Origin: Lachnospiraceae bacterium
GTDB taxonomy: Bacteria; Bacillota; Clostridia; Lachnospirales; Lachnospiraceae
Reading direction: 5' to 3'
DNA: 53,336 nt
Assembly: GCA_028724245.1 (NCBI GenBank)
Contig: JAQYDI010000003.1
Span: 1-53,336, forward strand
The notes under the pieces: generated by a model
Database searches by the model: none
What the model was told of the DNA's origin: nothing
Seen by the model: the letters and a program-made list of their open reading frames with translations, nothing else
Program-made: the position numbers and the translations under genes
Part shown: positions 45,255 through 53,297 of the stretch, piece after piece
How positions within the stretch are numbered: position 1 is the first letter of the stretch
Layout: each line of letters begins with the position of its first letter

Positions 45255-45881
45255 ATGGCTCCGAAGAATAAATTTACAAGAGAAGAAATGGTGGATGCGG
45301 CTGTTCGGGTCGTGCGGAAGAAAGGAGCCGCAACTTTGACGGCAAAATCACTTGCAGAAGAACTCGGAACCTCTACCCAACCGGTTTTTACCTGCTTTGG
45401 CACCATGGATACGGCAAAGGCGGAGGTATACGTCACAGCGGAGCGGCTGTTTAACGAATATCTAATGGCAGGGCTGAAGGAGAAAATTTCGTTTTTCGGC
45501 TTTGGGACACAGTATATCCGTTTTGCCAGAGAAGAACCGGAACTGTACCGTCTGCTGTTTTTGATCAAGTCGGATGACCTGGAGCGCAGTGCCTTCGCAA
45601 CAATGCAGCATATGCAGGATCTTGTTCAGCCCTCGCTTACAAGCATTTATCATATCAGCCCGCAGGAGGCGGATCGATATTTCCGCGACCTGTGGCTGGT
45701 GGTCCACAGCTTGTCTACGCTGATCGTAACCGGCGACTGCCCCTATTCCGACCGGGAGATCGGGCAGATCCTTACCGGGTTCAGTATCAGTATCTACAAG
45801 GCGATCAAAGAGATTCCAGGTTTTGCGACGGGGGAATTTGACCGGGATGCTGCCTTTCGGGATTTGATACAAAAGGAATGA
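45255..45881 (+). CDS. TetR-family regulator (first of a homologous pair)
   Basis: A 208-residue repressor: MAPKNKFTREEMVDAAVRVV, then helix-turn-helix LTAKSLAEELGTSTQPVFTCF. The C-terminal domain contains FAREEPELYRLLFL, shared in form with the TetR protein at 50290 (FAKEEPKLYQLIFM). Start: ATG 45255, AAAGGA upstream. It probably represses itself through the palindrome upstream. Base use differs from the core genes, consistent with acquisition. Confidence 0.9.
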   Translation: MAPKNKFTREEMVDAAVRVVRKKGAATLTAKSLAEELGTSTQPVFTCFGTMDTAKAEVYVTAERLFNEYLMAGLKEKISFFGFGTQYIRFAREEPELYRLLFLIKSDDLERSAFATMQHMQDLVQPSLTSIYHISPQEADRYFRDLWLVVHSLSTLIVTGDCPYSDREIGQILTGFSISIYKAIKEIPGFATGEFDRDAAFRDLIQKE

Positions 45882-45907
45882 GTTAAGAGAGCACAGGAGG
45901 ATAACAA

Positions 45908-46105
45908 GTGAAGAAGATAATCGAGGTGAAATGGGTTCCCTGCCCCGTCTGCGGCGGGAACACCCGGACAAAGGTGCGTTCAGACACGGTGCTGTTTCAT
46001 CAGCCCATCTTCTGTCCACGATGCAAGGAAGAATTTCTTGTCAATATCAAGCAATTTCATACAGAAATCATCCATGAGCCAGACGCTATGACGCAGAGCC
46101 ACTGA
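45908..46105 (+). CDS. Cysteine-rich KTR-domain protein
   Basis: A 65-residue zinc-ribbon-like protein: CPVCGG and CPRC make two Cys pairs, with NTRTKVRSDT between and EPDAMTQS at the end, the layout of the cysteine-rich KTR proteins found widely in Firmicutes mobile elements. Start is GTG 45908 after AGGAGG. Function unknown; its presence supports a mobile origin of this region. Its last codons lie against the next terminator. Confidence 0.85.
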   Translation: MKKIIEVKWVPCPVCGGNTRTKVRSDTVLFHQPIFCPRCKEEFLVNIKQFHTEIIHEPDAMTQSH

Positions 46106-46142
46106 ACTCCTCCAGGGGAGTCAGACGGTTTTGCGTTTTTTA
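46091..46142 (+). terminator. Terminator after the KTR gene
   Basis: ACGCAGAGCC pairs with GGTTTTGCGT (G-U pairs included), with an inner ACTCC/GGAGT stem, followed by six Ts. Confidence 0.75.
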
Positions 46143-46158
46143 TTAGGAGGAAACTACA

Positions 46159-46374
46159 ATACAATGGATTAATGACTTTTGGTTCAAGGAACTGCAAGCT
46201 GAACTGATGAGTACGCCTGAATGGGCAAAAGCTGAACATATGGAAATGAATGTTCCAGAAAAAGAACTTCGGCAATATGGCGGGGATGTTGTGCCGCCTC
46301 TGCAAAAACACCGTAGACCTGGGAGCGTGTATCTTGCTCTGACCGGTGCGTTGAGTAGATTTTTGAAGCTATAA
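46159..46374 (+). pseudogene. Unrecognised 71-codon frame with ATA in place of a start
   Basis: AGGAGG lies eight bases before ATA CAA TGG, and the frame then stays open for 71 codons (QWINDFWFKELQAELMSTP, ending ALTGALSRFLKL). It looks like real protein sequence but has no standard start at the right distance; a GTG/TTG/ATG is missing. Either ATG mutated to ATA or translation begins at a rare codon. No family recognised. Confidence 0.35.
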
Positions 46375-46518
46375 AATTGACACAAACGACTACCAAAATG
46401 AACTATCCGCGTGGCGACGGCTTTGGTAGAATGGTGGCAAAACCGAAAATGGGAGCTGATGCATCAGCCTCTATCTTCAAATGAGATAAGAAAAAGAATG
46501 GAAAAGGGGACAGAATTT

Positions 46519-47799
46519 ATGCAAAATAAAAAGAAAAAACATCGTATACTGTGGACGGCACTGTTTTTGGTATTAGCAGTTTTTTTGATTGGAGGGTTGG
46601 TTTTTTCCCATTTTGGCGGGTTTGGCACCGGCCCATGTGCTGATACGGGTGAAATGGCAAAGTATGCAGGGCAAGTTGTGGATATTACAATTCCTGATGG
46701 AACGCGAATTGTGGCGTTAGGAGAGGCCACCCATGGAAATGCAGAATTTCAGCAGCTCAAGCTTGATGTGTTTAGGTTAGCGGTGGAACAAGCGGGTGTC
46801 CGGGCTTTTGCTCTGGAAGGAGACTACGGCGGATGCGAGGCAGTGAACCGTTATATTCACGGAGGAGATGGGACAGCAGAGGAAGCAGCGGCGGCCATCG
46901 GGTTTGCGATTTACAGAACGGAGGAAATGGCAAATCTGATTTCCTGGATGCGGGAATACAATCTGTCAGCGGATGCCGGGGAAGATCTGCGGTTCTACGG
47001 TTTTGATATGCAGCGAATCGAACATAATTATCGATATCTTCTGGAGTCGGCAAAAGCCGCCGGAGTGGATACTAAGGATCTGGACGCGATTTGGGATACT
47101 GACCAATTCAAGAGTTCATACACTTCTGAGCAAATTGAAGATGTCATCACAAAAGTTCGGAATGCTCTGGAACAGTCCGGGGAAGAAAGCAATCCGCAGT
47201 CAATCCATTTCGCAGAAGTCCTTCTTCAGAATATTGCCCTTGGCAGGGTGATTGACTCGCCGGAGGGAATTGGGCTCCGGGACAAGTTGATGGCAGAGAA
47301 CATTCTGTGGATTCTGGACCAGGAGGAAAAGTGCGGCAATCCTTGTATTTTTATATCCGGTCACAACGGCCATATCGAACAGTCCGGCAACTACGGAGCA
47401 GAGGATAAGGTCATGGGCAATCTTCTGGCGGATGAGCTGGGAGACGGTTATTTTGCGATTGGAACGGACTTTTACAAAGCTGTTTGCAATCTGCCGAAAG
47501 GAAATGAGGGGAAGCGGGTCACACATACTTTTTATTCTTACGATCCCCTTGCGAAAGCCGCAAAAGAGGCGGGTTTTCAAATATGCTGGCTGAATTTCAA
47601 TGAAGTTCCGGAAACCTCGGGTCTGAAAAAGCAGGTTATGGAATACTCCTATATGGGATCGCTGGGTGAGATGTACAGCCCTATTTATAATCTGCTGCCG
47701 CAGAGCTATCGGATCTGGCGTTCCCCTGCGGAATTGTATGATGGGATGATATTCGTTGCGGAGGCCAACCCGACAGTGATTCAAGTCACCGTGCCTTGA
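46519..47799 (+). CDS. Erythromycin esterase-family protein, membrane-anchored
   Basis: A 426-residue protein with one membrane segment near residues 10-30 (LWTALFLVLAVFLIGGLVF) and an Ere/succinoglycan-biosynthesis-like hydrolase domain: VALGEATHGNAEFQQLK near residue 70, FALEGDYGGCEAVNRY near 96, and SGHNGHIEQSG near 278 with the catalytic-type His residues. Cytosolic EreA/EreB open macrolide lactones; most anchored relatives have unknown substrates, so resistance must not be assumed. The start at 46519 follows AAAAGGGG; 46498 is an alternative. Confidence 0.82.
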   Translation: MQNKKKKHRILWTALFLVLAVFLIGGLVFSHFGGFGTGPCADTGEMAKYAGQVVDITIPDGTRIVALGEATHGNAEFQQLKLDVFRLAVEQAGVRAFALEGDYGGCEAVNRYIHGGDGTAEEAAAAIGFAIYRTEEMANLISWMREYNLSADAGEDLRFYGFDMQRIEHNYRYLLESAKAAGVDTKDLDAIWDTDQFKSSYTSEQIEDVITKVRNALEQSGEESNPQSIHFAEVLLQNIALGRVIDSPEGIGLRDKLMAENILWILDQEEKCGNPCIFISGHNGHIEQSGNYGAEDKVMGNLLADELGDGYFAIGTDFYKAVCNLPKGNEGKRVTHTFYSYDPLAKAAKEAGFQICWLNFNEVPETSGLKKQVMEYSYMGSLGEMYSPIYNLLPQSYRIWRSPAELYDGMIFVAEANPTVIQVTVP

Positions 47800-47834
47800 A
47801 ATACATAAGAATGAAATATAAGGAGAAATCGGAA

Positions 47835-48239
47835 ATGAAAAATCTAATTGCCTATTGCGGTCTTGACTGTGGAAAATGCGATGCGCGAACGGCGACGCTT
47901 AACAATGACGACGCATTGCGTCAAAGGGTTGCTGAAGAGTGGAGCGGGATGAACCAGACAGAAATAAAACCCGAGCATATTAACTGCGTCGGCTGCCGAG
48001 TGGATGGCATAAAGACATATTATTGCAGCGATTTGTGTGCGATAAGAAAATGCGCCGCAGTGAAGAATTTACATACCTGTGGAAACTGCGCCGACATGGA
48101 TAAATGTGAAACATTGGGAATGTTAACTGCCAATAATGCAGAGGTGGCGGAGAACTTGAAGCAACTCCGCGAGTCGGAGCAGGCCGGAGACGAAGCGGAG
48201 GGAACTACAGCAGGTATGATGCTGCTCGGAATTCTGTAG
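47835..48239 (+). CDS. DUF3795 cysteine-rich protein
   Basis: A 134-residue protein with the DUF3795 pattern: AYCGLDCGKCDAR at the N-terminus, then CVGCR, YYCSDLCAIRKCA and CGNCADMDKC, about twelve Cys residues in all, suggesting a metal or Fe-S site. Function unknown. The start is ATG 47835 after AAGGAGA. Confidence 0.88.
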   Translation: MKNLIAYCGLDCGKCDARTATLNNDDALRQRVAEEWSGMNQTEIKPEHINCVGCRVDGIKTYYCSDLCAIRKCAAVKNLHTCGNCADMDKCETLGMLTANNAEVAENLKQLRESEQAGDEAEGTTAGMMLLGIL

Positions 48240-48320
48240 GCACCTGAGAAAATTTGGAAAAAAGAAAGATAAGAAAGACTGAGGCGTTCAATATGCAACA
48301 AAGCAAGGGAGAAAGTAAAT

Positions 48321-48563
48321 ATGAACAGAACAATTTCTGAAATCGGTTCAACAGTCGTAACAATTACGGTATTTCTTTTCATGGTATGTCTGGTCGCTGA
48401 TTTCCTGTTCGGCTCATACCTTGTGTGTACGTTTTTGCCGCTGGGCTACATCATGATGGCACTCTCCACATTTCGGTCTTCTGGCATATCGTCACTTTGG
48501 GAAGTCTTGAAATCAGAAAGGATAGATTTAGAGAAAAATCTCTATTTGGAAAGGAAACCATGA
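48321..48563 (+). CDS. Small membrane protein, probably truncated
   Basis: An 80-residue frame with two hydrophobic segments at residues 11-31 and about 33-49 (FLFGSYLVCTFLPLGYIMM) after GGGAGA and ATG 48321. The hydrophobic part resembles the start of longer clostridial membrane proteins, but the sequence changes character after MALSTF and ends in a charged tail. A recombination break at about 48470 is likely. The next gene starts inside its stop. Confidence 0.5.
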   Translation: MNRTISEIGSTVVTITVFLFMVCLVADFLFGSYLVCTFLPLGYIMMALSTFRSSGISSLWEVLKSERIDLEKNLYLERKP

Positions 48564-49015
48564 TGAAATATCAGATGAAAATTGGTACATTTTTTATCCT
48601 CTGCGTCCTCCTGCTTAATCTGGCTGGGTGCGCAGTTGCCTCTACCTTTGAAGGAAATAGTGTGAAGAATGCGGATTCCTATGCCTTGGATATCAAAGCG
48701 ATGAATGGGACGGACACACATACGCTGAAACTGAAAGCGGGCGACACGCTAAAAATTCAATTTGCGGTGGAGAAGGGGTCGCTGGATATGAAGATTACGG
48801 TGCCTGATGGGACTGCACTCTATCAAGGCGACGGAACTGTGAAGGAGTTTACTGTGGAGGCTCCAATGGACGGCATCTATCCCATCGTCGTCGTGGGGCA
48901 GAAGGCAACGGGCAGCATTCACATTGATGTAGAGAGAGTTCCCGAAGCTGTGGAGCCGGTGGGGACACAGGAACCAGAGTCAGAGATTTTTTTCGGAAGG
49001 ATTGATGGAATATGA
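48560..49015 (+). CDS. Small lipoprotein
   Basis: A 151-residue secreted lipoprotein: hydrophobic signal ending in LNLAGC (lipid-anchored Cys near residue 22), then a beta-rich domain of about 100 residues (DTLKIQFAVEKGSLDMKI, PMDGIYPIVVVGQKATGSI) and a Glu/Pro-rich tail. No catalytic motif. AAAGGAAA precedes ATG 48560. The stop overlaps the next start, so the two are co-translated. Confidence 0.75.
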   Translation: MMKYQMKIGTFFILCVLLLNLAGCAVASTFEGNSVKNADSYALDIKAMNGTDTHTLKLKAGDTLKIQFAVEKGSLDMKITVPDGTALYQGDGTVKEFTVEAPMDGIYPIVVVGQKATGSIHIDVERVPEAVEPVGTQEPESEIFFGRIDGI

Positions 49016-49641
49016 TAGAAAAAAGGTTACGAATGCTTGGAATATTGGGGATAATCAGCTTGCTGTCCTATACGGCAATGGTTGTGTTTTCGCCACTTGC
49101 GTATCCGGGATATGATTGGTTGAGTATGGCAGTCAGTGAACTAAGTGCAGAAGGTGCACCGTCCGAATCGCTTGCCAATCAATTGAATGCATTATTTGGA
49201 CCATGTGGATTAGTTTCGATTATGGCAGTTTGCGTAGGAGTAGCTGGTTGTAAATCGAAAGTGTTGAAATTGGGGATTTACTTCTTTGCAGCTATGGAAT
49301 GGGCATGTAATGTCGGATATAGTCTGTTCCCATGGGTAAATGGTGCACCAACCTCAAATCCCCAGAATGTGATGCATCTTGTTGTGACGGTATTGGTCGT
49401 TGTATTTTCATTGGTTTCTTTGGTATTAGTAGCAATCGGAGCCAGAAAGGAGAACATAAAATCTCTCAGTACATGGGCAATTGTGTGTCTTGTGGCTATG
49501 ATTATGGGACCAATTGGTACCGCTTTTTTACCTAAGGCGGTATTTGGACTATTCGAAAGATTTAGTACATTTTCGGCGGTTATGTTTAACAGTATATTGG
49601 GCATTTATCTCATGAAGGGATATTTTTCCCTAAAAAAATAG
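49012..49641 (+). CDS. DUF998-family membrane protein
   Basis: A 209-residue protein with six predicted membrane segments. YDWLSMAVSELSAEGAP near residue 35 and SLFPWVNG near residue 105 match the DUF998 pattern. Function unknown. Overlaps the lipoprotein gene by four bases. Confidence 0.82.
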   Translation: MIEKRLRMLGILGIISLLSYTAMVVFSPLAYPGYDWLSMAVSELSAEGAPSESLANQLNALFGPCGLVSIMAVCVGVAGCKSKVLKLGIYFFAAMEWACNVGYSLFPWVNGAPTSNPQNVMHLVVTVLVVVFSLVSLVLVAIGARKENIKSLSTWAIVCLVAMIMGPIGTAFLPKAVFGLFERFSTFSAVMFNSILGIYLMKGYFSLKK

Positions 49642-49676
49642 TAAGACAATATGGAAGAAATAAAGAGGAACTAAAT

Positions 49677-50033
49677 ATGGTGAGAGAAAATATGATAGAA
49701 ATTGAACATTTGAGTAAAAGTTTCGGTAAGGTGAAAGCCGTTAATGATTTAAGCTTTCGTGTAAAACATGGAGAGCTGTTTGCTTTCCTGGGGGTAAATG
49801 GAGCAGGAAAAAGCACAACGATATCTATGATCTGTGGACAGTTTAATGCAGACAGCGGAAATATTCATGTCAATGGGTATGATGTAAAAACTCAGTCTCA
49901 TGCGATAAAGGAGAATATTGGAGTCGTTTTCCAGGATAGTGTATTAGATAAGCCTTTGAGTGCAAGAGAGAATTTAAATAGCCGGGCTGCGCTTTATGGA
50001 ATCACAGGGAAGGAGTTTAAGAAAAGAATATGA
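49677..50033 (+). pseudogene. ABC transporter ATPase, N-terminal fragment (118 codons)
   Basis: A drug-exporter-type ATPase beginning MIEIEHLSKSFGKVKAVN with Walker A GVNGAGKST and the Q-loop VVFQDSVLD, then ending at KEFKKRI. The signature, Walker B and C-terminus are missing, so it cannot hydrolyse ATP alone. GAGGAA precedes the ATG. The TetR promoter region at about 50200 follows a stretch of 170 bp that holds no gene. Confidence 0.85.
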
Positions 50034-50202
50034 ATGAAACGGAAAAGACAGCATGGATTGATAAAGAAAATAAAATCGTGTCGTTCCATATTTTATAATG
50101 CAGGAGAATACTTTTGACTATTTTGCGTTGTGTCATCAACTGACTTAAGGCGTGTATCTGAGAAAGTCTGAATAGAAATTAGTATCATTTTTATGAATCC
50201 TA

Positions 50203-50269
50203 TTGATTATTTTGTGCTTTCATATTATAATAAAACAAATGTTGCACAACAAATGTTTTATTATAATGT
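50203..50269 (+). promoter_or_regulatory. Promoter with a palindromic operator, second TetR gene
   Basis: TTGATT (50203-50208) and TATAAT (50226-50231), 17 bp spacer. TTATAATAAAACA (50225-50237) is mirrored perfectly by TGTTTTATTATAA (50254-50266), with GTTGCACAAC at the centre. Same plan as the operator at 45190. Confidence 0.85.
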
Positions 50270-50289
50270 ATGAAAGGATGGTTGTGTTT

Positions 50290-50868
50290 ATGCCTCCGAA
50301 GCCAAAGTATACGAAAGAAGAAATTGTACTCGCTGCATTAGAACTGGTCAGCGAAAAGGGAATGTCTGCTCTGACCGCCCGGGATTTAGGAGCAAGGCTT
50401 GGCACCTCCGCCCGCCCAATTTTCACGGCGTTCAAATCTATGGAAGAAGTACAGGATGCGGTAATGCAGGCGGCTATGAATCGCTTTGAAGAATACGCTC
50501 ACAGATCGGCACACATGGAGCCGGTATTCAAGCAGGTGGGTATGCAGATGATTATGTTTGCCAAGGAAGAACCAAAGCTGTACCAACTCATCTTTATGTC
50601 TTCCATCAGCAAAGCACAGACCTTTGATGATATTTACGCTCACTTGGGGTTGGTTGCCGATGAATGCCTGGATGTACTTCAAAACGATTACAGTTTGAGC
50701 AAAGACAATGCAAAAACTATGTTTGAGCACGTATGGATCCACACCTTTGGCATTGGTGCTCTGTGCGCCACCGGTGTGTGTGATTTCTCTCATGAACAGA
50801 TCGCCGAGATGCTGACACAGGATTTTACTGCCATGATGATGCTGATGAAATCCGGCAAATCCAATTAG
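50290..50868 (+). CDS. TetR-family regulator (second of a homologous pair)
   Basis: A 192-residue repressor: MPPKPKYTKEEIVLAALELV, helix-turn-helix LTARDLGARLGTSARPIFTAF, and FAKEEPKLYQLIFM in the C-terminal domain. It is a recognisable paralogue of the protein at 45255. The start is ATG 50290; earlier in-frame ATGs lie inside the operator. Likely autoregulated. Confidence 0.9.
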   Translation: MPPKPKYTKEEIVLAALELVSEKGMSALTARDLGARLGTSARPIFTAFKSMEEVQDAVMQAAMNRFEEYAHRSAHMEPVFKQVGMQMIMFAKEEPKLYQLIFMSSISKAQTFDDIYAHLGLVADECLDVLQNDYSLSKDNAKTMFEHVWIHTFGIGALCATGVCDFSHEQIAEMLTQDFTAMMMLMKSGKSN

Positions 50869-50874
50869 TCTGTG

Positions 50875-51195
50875 ATGCAAAACATTCTAAATGAGGCAAC
50901 TGCATCGGAGAAGGGTGTCTATATCCGATTAGAACGCAGTGATGTATGTTCTGTTAGTTGGTATTATGAAAATAAAAGTGGGAGTATGTCCAACGCAGAC
51001 GATACCGCATTGGATGCAGACCAAAATATATTCTTGGATAATGATATTTTCAGCACAGCGGAGAATCTGGAGCGACTGTTGCCGGTGATGTTAACATTTT
51101 CTGACAAGGACGGAAAAACCATTGCTTATGCAAATCTGAGCTATGATCTGCTACTTCAGGAAAAGGGTAGCTTTTTGAAGAGGAAAGGTGATTAA
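50875..51195 (+). CDS. Unknown protein of 106 residues
   Basis: An acidic frame starting seven bases after the TetR stop (GTG 50872 or ATG 50875) without a clear ribosome site, so coupled translation or a fragment. Contains RLERSDVCSVSWYYENK and MLTFSDKDGKTIAYANLSYD. No family recognised. Confidence 0.45.
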   Translation: MQNILNEATASEKGVYIRLERSDVCSVSWYYENKSGSMSNADDTALDADQNIFLDNDIFSTAENLERLLPVMLTFSDKDGKTIAYANLSYDLLLQEKGSFLKRKGD

Positions 51196-51222
51196 AATGG
51201 AAAATTTACGGAGGATATTTAT

Positions 51223-51354
51223 ATGGTACATTTAGTATATTGTGATAACACAGGTAAAAAAGGCGAAAAGGTATTAGATAAAATTTTAAATGGAACAAAA
51301 ACAATGCACATTATATGGAAGAAGCAGAGGCACTCTGTGACCGTGTTTGTATGA
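51223..51354 (+). pseudogene. Fragment of an ASCH-like/RNA-binding small protein
   Basis: GGAGG precedes ATG 51223 and the frame opens MVHLVYCDNTGKKGEKVL, then DKILNGTKTM, a start I know from a clostridial small protein of about 140 residues. After 28 codons it leaves that family exactly where an ABC ATPase sequence begins in another frame. A deletion or recombination joint lies at about 51303-51309. Confidence 0.6.
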
Positions 51355-51470
51355 TTAAGTTCGGGAAAAAAGTGACAGAAGGAACGGTATCCGATGTGGT
51401 GAAGGCTTCCGGAAAGAAGAATCTTGAAGAGGCATATCTGTTCTATATGGGAGAGGAGGAACTGTTATGA
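51309..51470 (+). pseudogene. ABC transporter ATPase, C-terminal fragment
   Basis: The frame reads HYMEEAEALCDRVCMIKFGK, the H-switch histidine and following segment of a drug-exporter ATPase, and ends GEEEL 53 codons later. Walker A, signature and Walker B are absent. The stop overlaps the permease start (ATGA), as in an intact operon. Its missing N-terminus may be the fragment at 45100 or the one at 49677. Confidence 0.8.
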
Positions 51471-52201
51471 AGAACTTTTGGAAAATGTACAAAATTGAGC
51501 AAAAGATATTTTTCCGTTCGCCGGATGTCATTCTGTTTTGCTTGTTGATGCCGGTTGTTGTTTTTGTACTTATTACAATGATCAGTGGGAATAAGACGGC
51601 TGCTGACACAGGGCTAACTTATCTGCAGAGTGCATTTGTATCTCTTTCTACCGTAGGAATCTGCTGCAGTGCGTTTATGAGTATACCGATCACGATGGTT
51701 GAATTAAGAGATCAGGGGATTCTTCGTCGTATGTACTGCAGTCCGTGTTCTCCGGCCAGACTACTTGCCTGTGATACGTTTGCCAGTGGTGGTATTGCAG
51801 TGGCATCTACCATAATTCTTACGATAGTTGCAGTAATCTTTGGATACAGGATGAGCGGCAATGTACTGATCTATCTTGTAATGTGGCTGTTAACGATGCT
51901 GTCCATGTTTTCCGTAGGACTTATGGTTGCAGGTCTTTGCAGAACTACGAAGTCTATGAATATTGCAACAAGCCTTCTGTATTTCCCAATGTTGCTTTTT
52001 TCCGGAGCAACAATTCCCGCAGAAGTATTTCCCCTTGGTGTTCGTGCAGTCATTAAGTGGATGCCTCTTGGAATTGGCATTGATGTGTTAAAGAAGGTTT
52101 CTGTTGGAAATTATTCAGGTATAATATTACCTGTGATTACACTGCTTGTGATTGCTGTGGTTTGCACTGGAATAGCAATCAAAACATTTCGATGGGAGTA
52201 A
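51467..52201 (+). CDS. ABC-2 type exporter permease
   Basis: A full-length 244-residue permease with six membrane segments (FCLLMPVVVFVLITMI; STVGICCSAFMSIPIT; then ELRDQGILRRMYCSP, the usual cytosolic loop; TKSMNIATSLLYFPMLLFSG near residue 165). Exporters of this kind move drugs or peptides but need an ATPase, and the cognate one is broken here. GGAGAGGAGG precedes the ATG. Confidence 0.88.
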   Translation: MKNFWKMYKIEQKIFFRSPDVILFCLLMPVVVFVLITMISGNKTAADTGLTYLQSAFVSLSTVGICCSAFMSIPITMVELRDQGILRRMYCSPCSPARLLACDTFASGGIAVASTIILTIVAVIFGYRMSGNVLIYLVMWLLTMLSMFSVGLMVAGLCRTTKSMNIATSLLYFPMLLFSGATIPAEVFPLGVRAVIKWMPLGIGIDVLKKVSVGNYSGIILPVITLLVIAVVCTGIAIKTFRWE

Positions 52202-52227
52202 AAGAAAAAACGGAAGGAGGGTCTGCC

Positions 52228-53082
52228 ATGAAAATGAATCAGGAACACAAGCCCTGTGGAGAGTCCGGCAGTGGAACTTTGTACAGAATCGGAGCATTTG
52301 CTTCGATGAATCGTGTGACCGTAAAGGCACTGCGTTTCTATGAAGAACAGGGCTTATTATATCCGGCAACCATTGATCCGGAAAGTGGATATCGTTACTA
52401 TACGCTGAATCAAATGGCTGCGCTTCATCAGATATCAGCACTTAAGCAGGCTGGATTTACGCTGGAAGAAATTGTTAAAGTGAATAATGGAACAGATGAA
52501 GAAGCAATCATCATTAAGAAAAAGTCGGAGCTTCTTACTGAGATTGCAAAGCTGACAAGTCAGGCTGCTGCTTTGGATGGATATCTTGCAAAGAAAAAGG
52601 GGAGTCTCACAGCTCCCGTTCTAATCAAGTCAATTCCGGAATGCACAGTTGCTTATGTACAGACGAAGCTGGACTCATATGACTGTCTATTTGAAAAGAT
52701 GCCGGAAATGGGCAGACTAATGGAAAAGGCAGGCTGCATCTGTTCTATGCCGGAATACTGTTTTACAAATTACCTCGAACCGGGATATAAGGAAGAGGAT
52801 ATTGGTATTCTGGTAGAACTTTGCGAGGCTGTTACAGAACCAAAAGAGGAAATCGGAGACTTACGATATAAACAGATGCCGGCAATCCAGGCAGCATGTA
52901 TATTCCATAAGGGTTCCTATAATACATTAGCTGAATCCTATGAGACGGTTCTTAAATACATTGAGGATAACGACTATAAGATTGTCGGAGAAATAAGGGA
53001 AAACTATATTGACGGGGTTTGGAATAAGGAGAGTGAAAACGAATGGCTTACGGAGATTCAGGTGCCTGTTGACGTATTTTAA
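52228..53082 (+). CDS. MerR-family regulator with effector-binding domain
   Basis: A 284-residue activator: helix-turn-helix YRIGAFASMNRVTVKALRFY near residues 19-38, then EEQGLLYP and SGYRYYTLNQ, a coiled dimer helix, and a C-terminal GyrI/BmrR-like effector domain (about residues 130-284). Such proteins switch on drug exporters when a drug binds. ATG 52228 follows GGAGGG. Probable target: the 20 bp-spacer promoter at 45035. Confidence 0.9.
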   Translation: MKMNQEHKPCGESGSGTLYRIGAFASMNRVTVKALRFYEEQGLLYPATIDPESGYRYYTLNQMAALHQISALKQAGFTLEEIVKVNNGTDEEAIIIKKKSELLTEIAKLTSQAAALDGYLAKKKGSLTAPVLIKSIPECTVAYVQTKLDSYDCLFEKMPEMGRLMEKAGCICSMPEYCFTNYLEPGYKEEDIGILVELCEAVTEPKEEIGDLRYKQMPAIQAACIFHKGSYNTLAESYETVLKYIEDNDYKIVGEIRENYIDGVWNKESENEWLTEIQVPVDVF

Positions 53083-53127
53083 TATGATAACATACCTCAG
53101 AAGATGCAGTGCAAAAAATCGATGCCC

Positions 53128-53188
53128 TTGACAGATGGGTGGATATCAATTACAATTAACTTCAAAGTAATTTACTTTGAAGTTAATT
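53128..53188 (+). promoter_or_regulatory. Promoter with a 35 bp palindrome
   Basis: TTGACA (53128-53133) and TACAAT (53151-53156), 17 bp spacer. AATTAACTTCAAAGTAA (53154-53170) is mirrored perfectly by 53172-53188. Same promoter-plus-palindrome plan as at 45190 and 50225, so another regulator gene may once have followed. Confidence 0.65.
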
Positions 53189-53227
53189 AAATCTGCACCA
53201 GTTTACAACTTTTTGAATAAAAAAATA

Positions 53228-53297
53228 TCGTACAGGGGCTTTCTGATGTATAATGAATTCACCACAAACCATTACAAAGGAAGGTGACCCTGTACGA
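53228..53297. repeat. Short inverted repeat at the right edge, possible insertion-sequence end
   Basis: TCGTACAGGG (53228-53237) is inverted as CCCTGTACGA (53288-53297), around a TATAAT-like box. A short frame follows (GTG 53285, 16 codons visible to TAG). The window ends here, so an insertion-sequence terminus cannot be confirmed. Confidence 0.35.
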
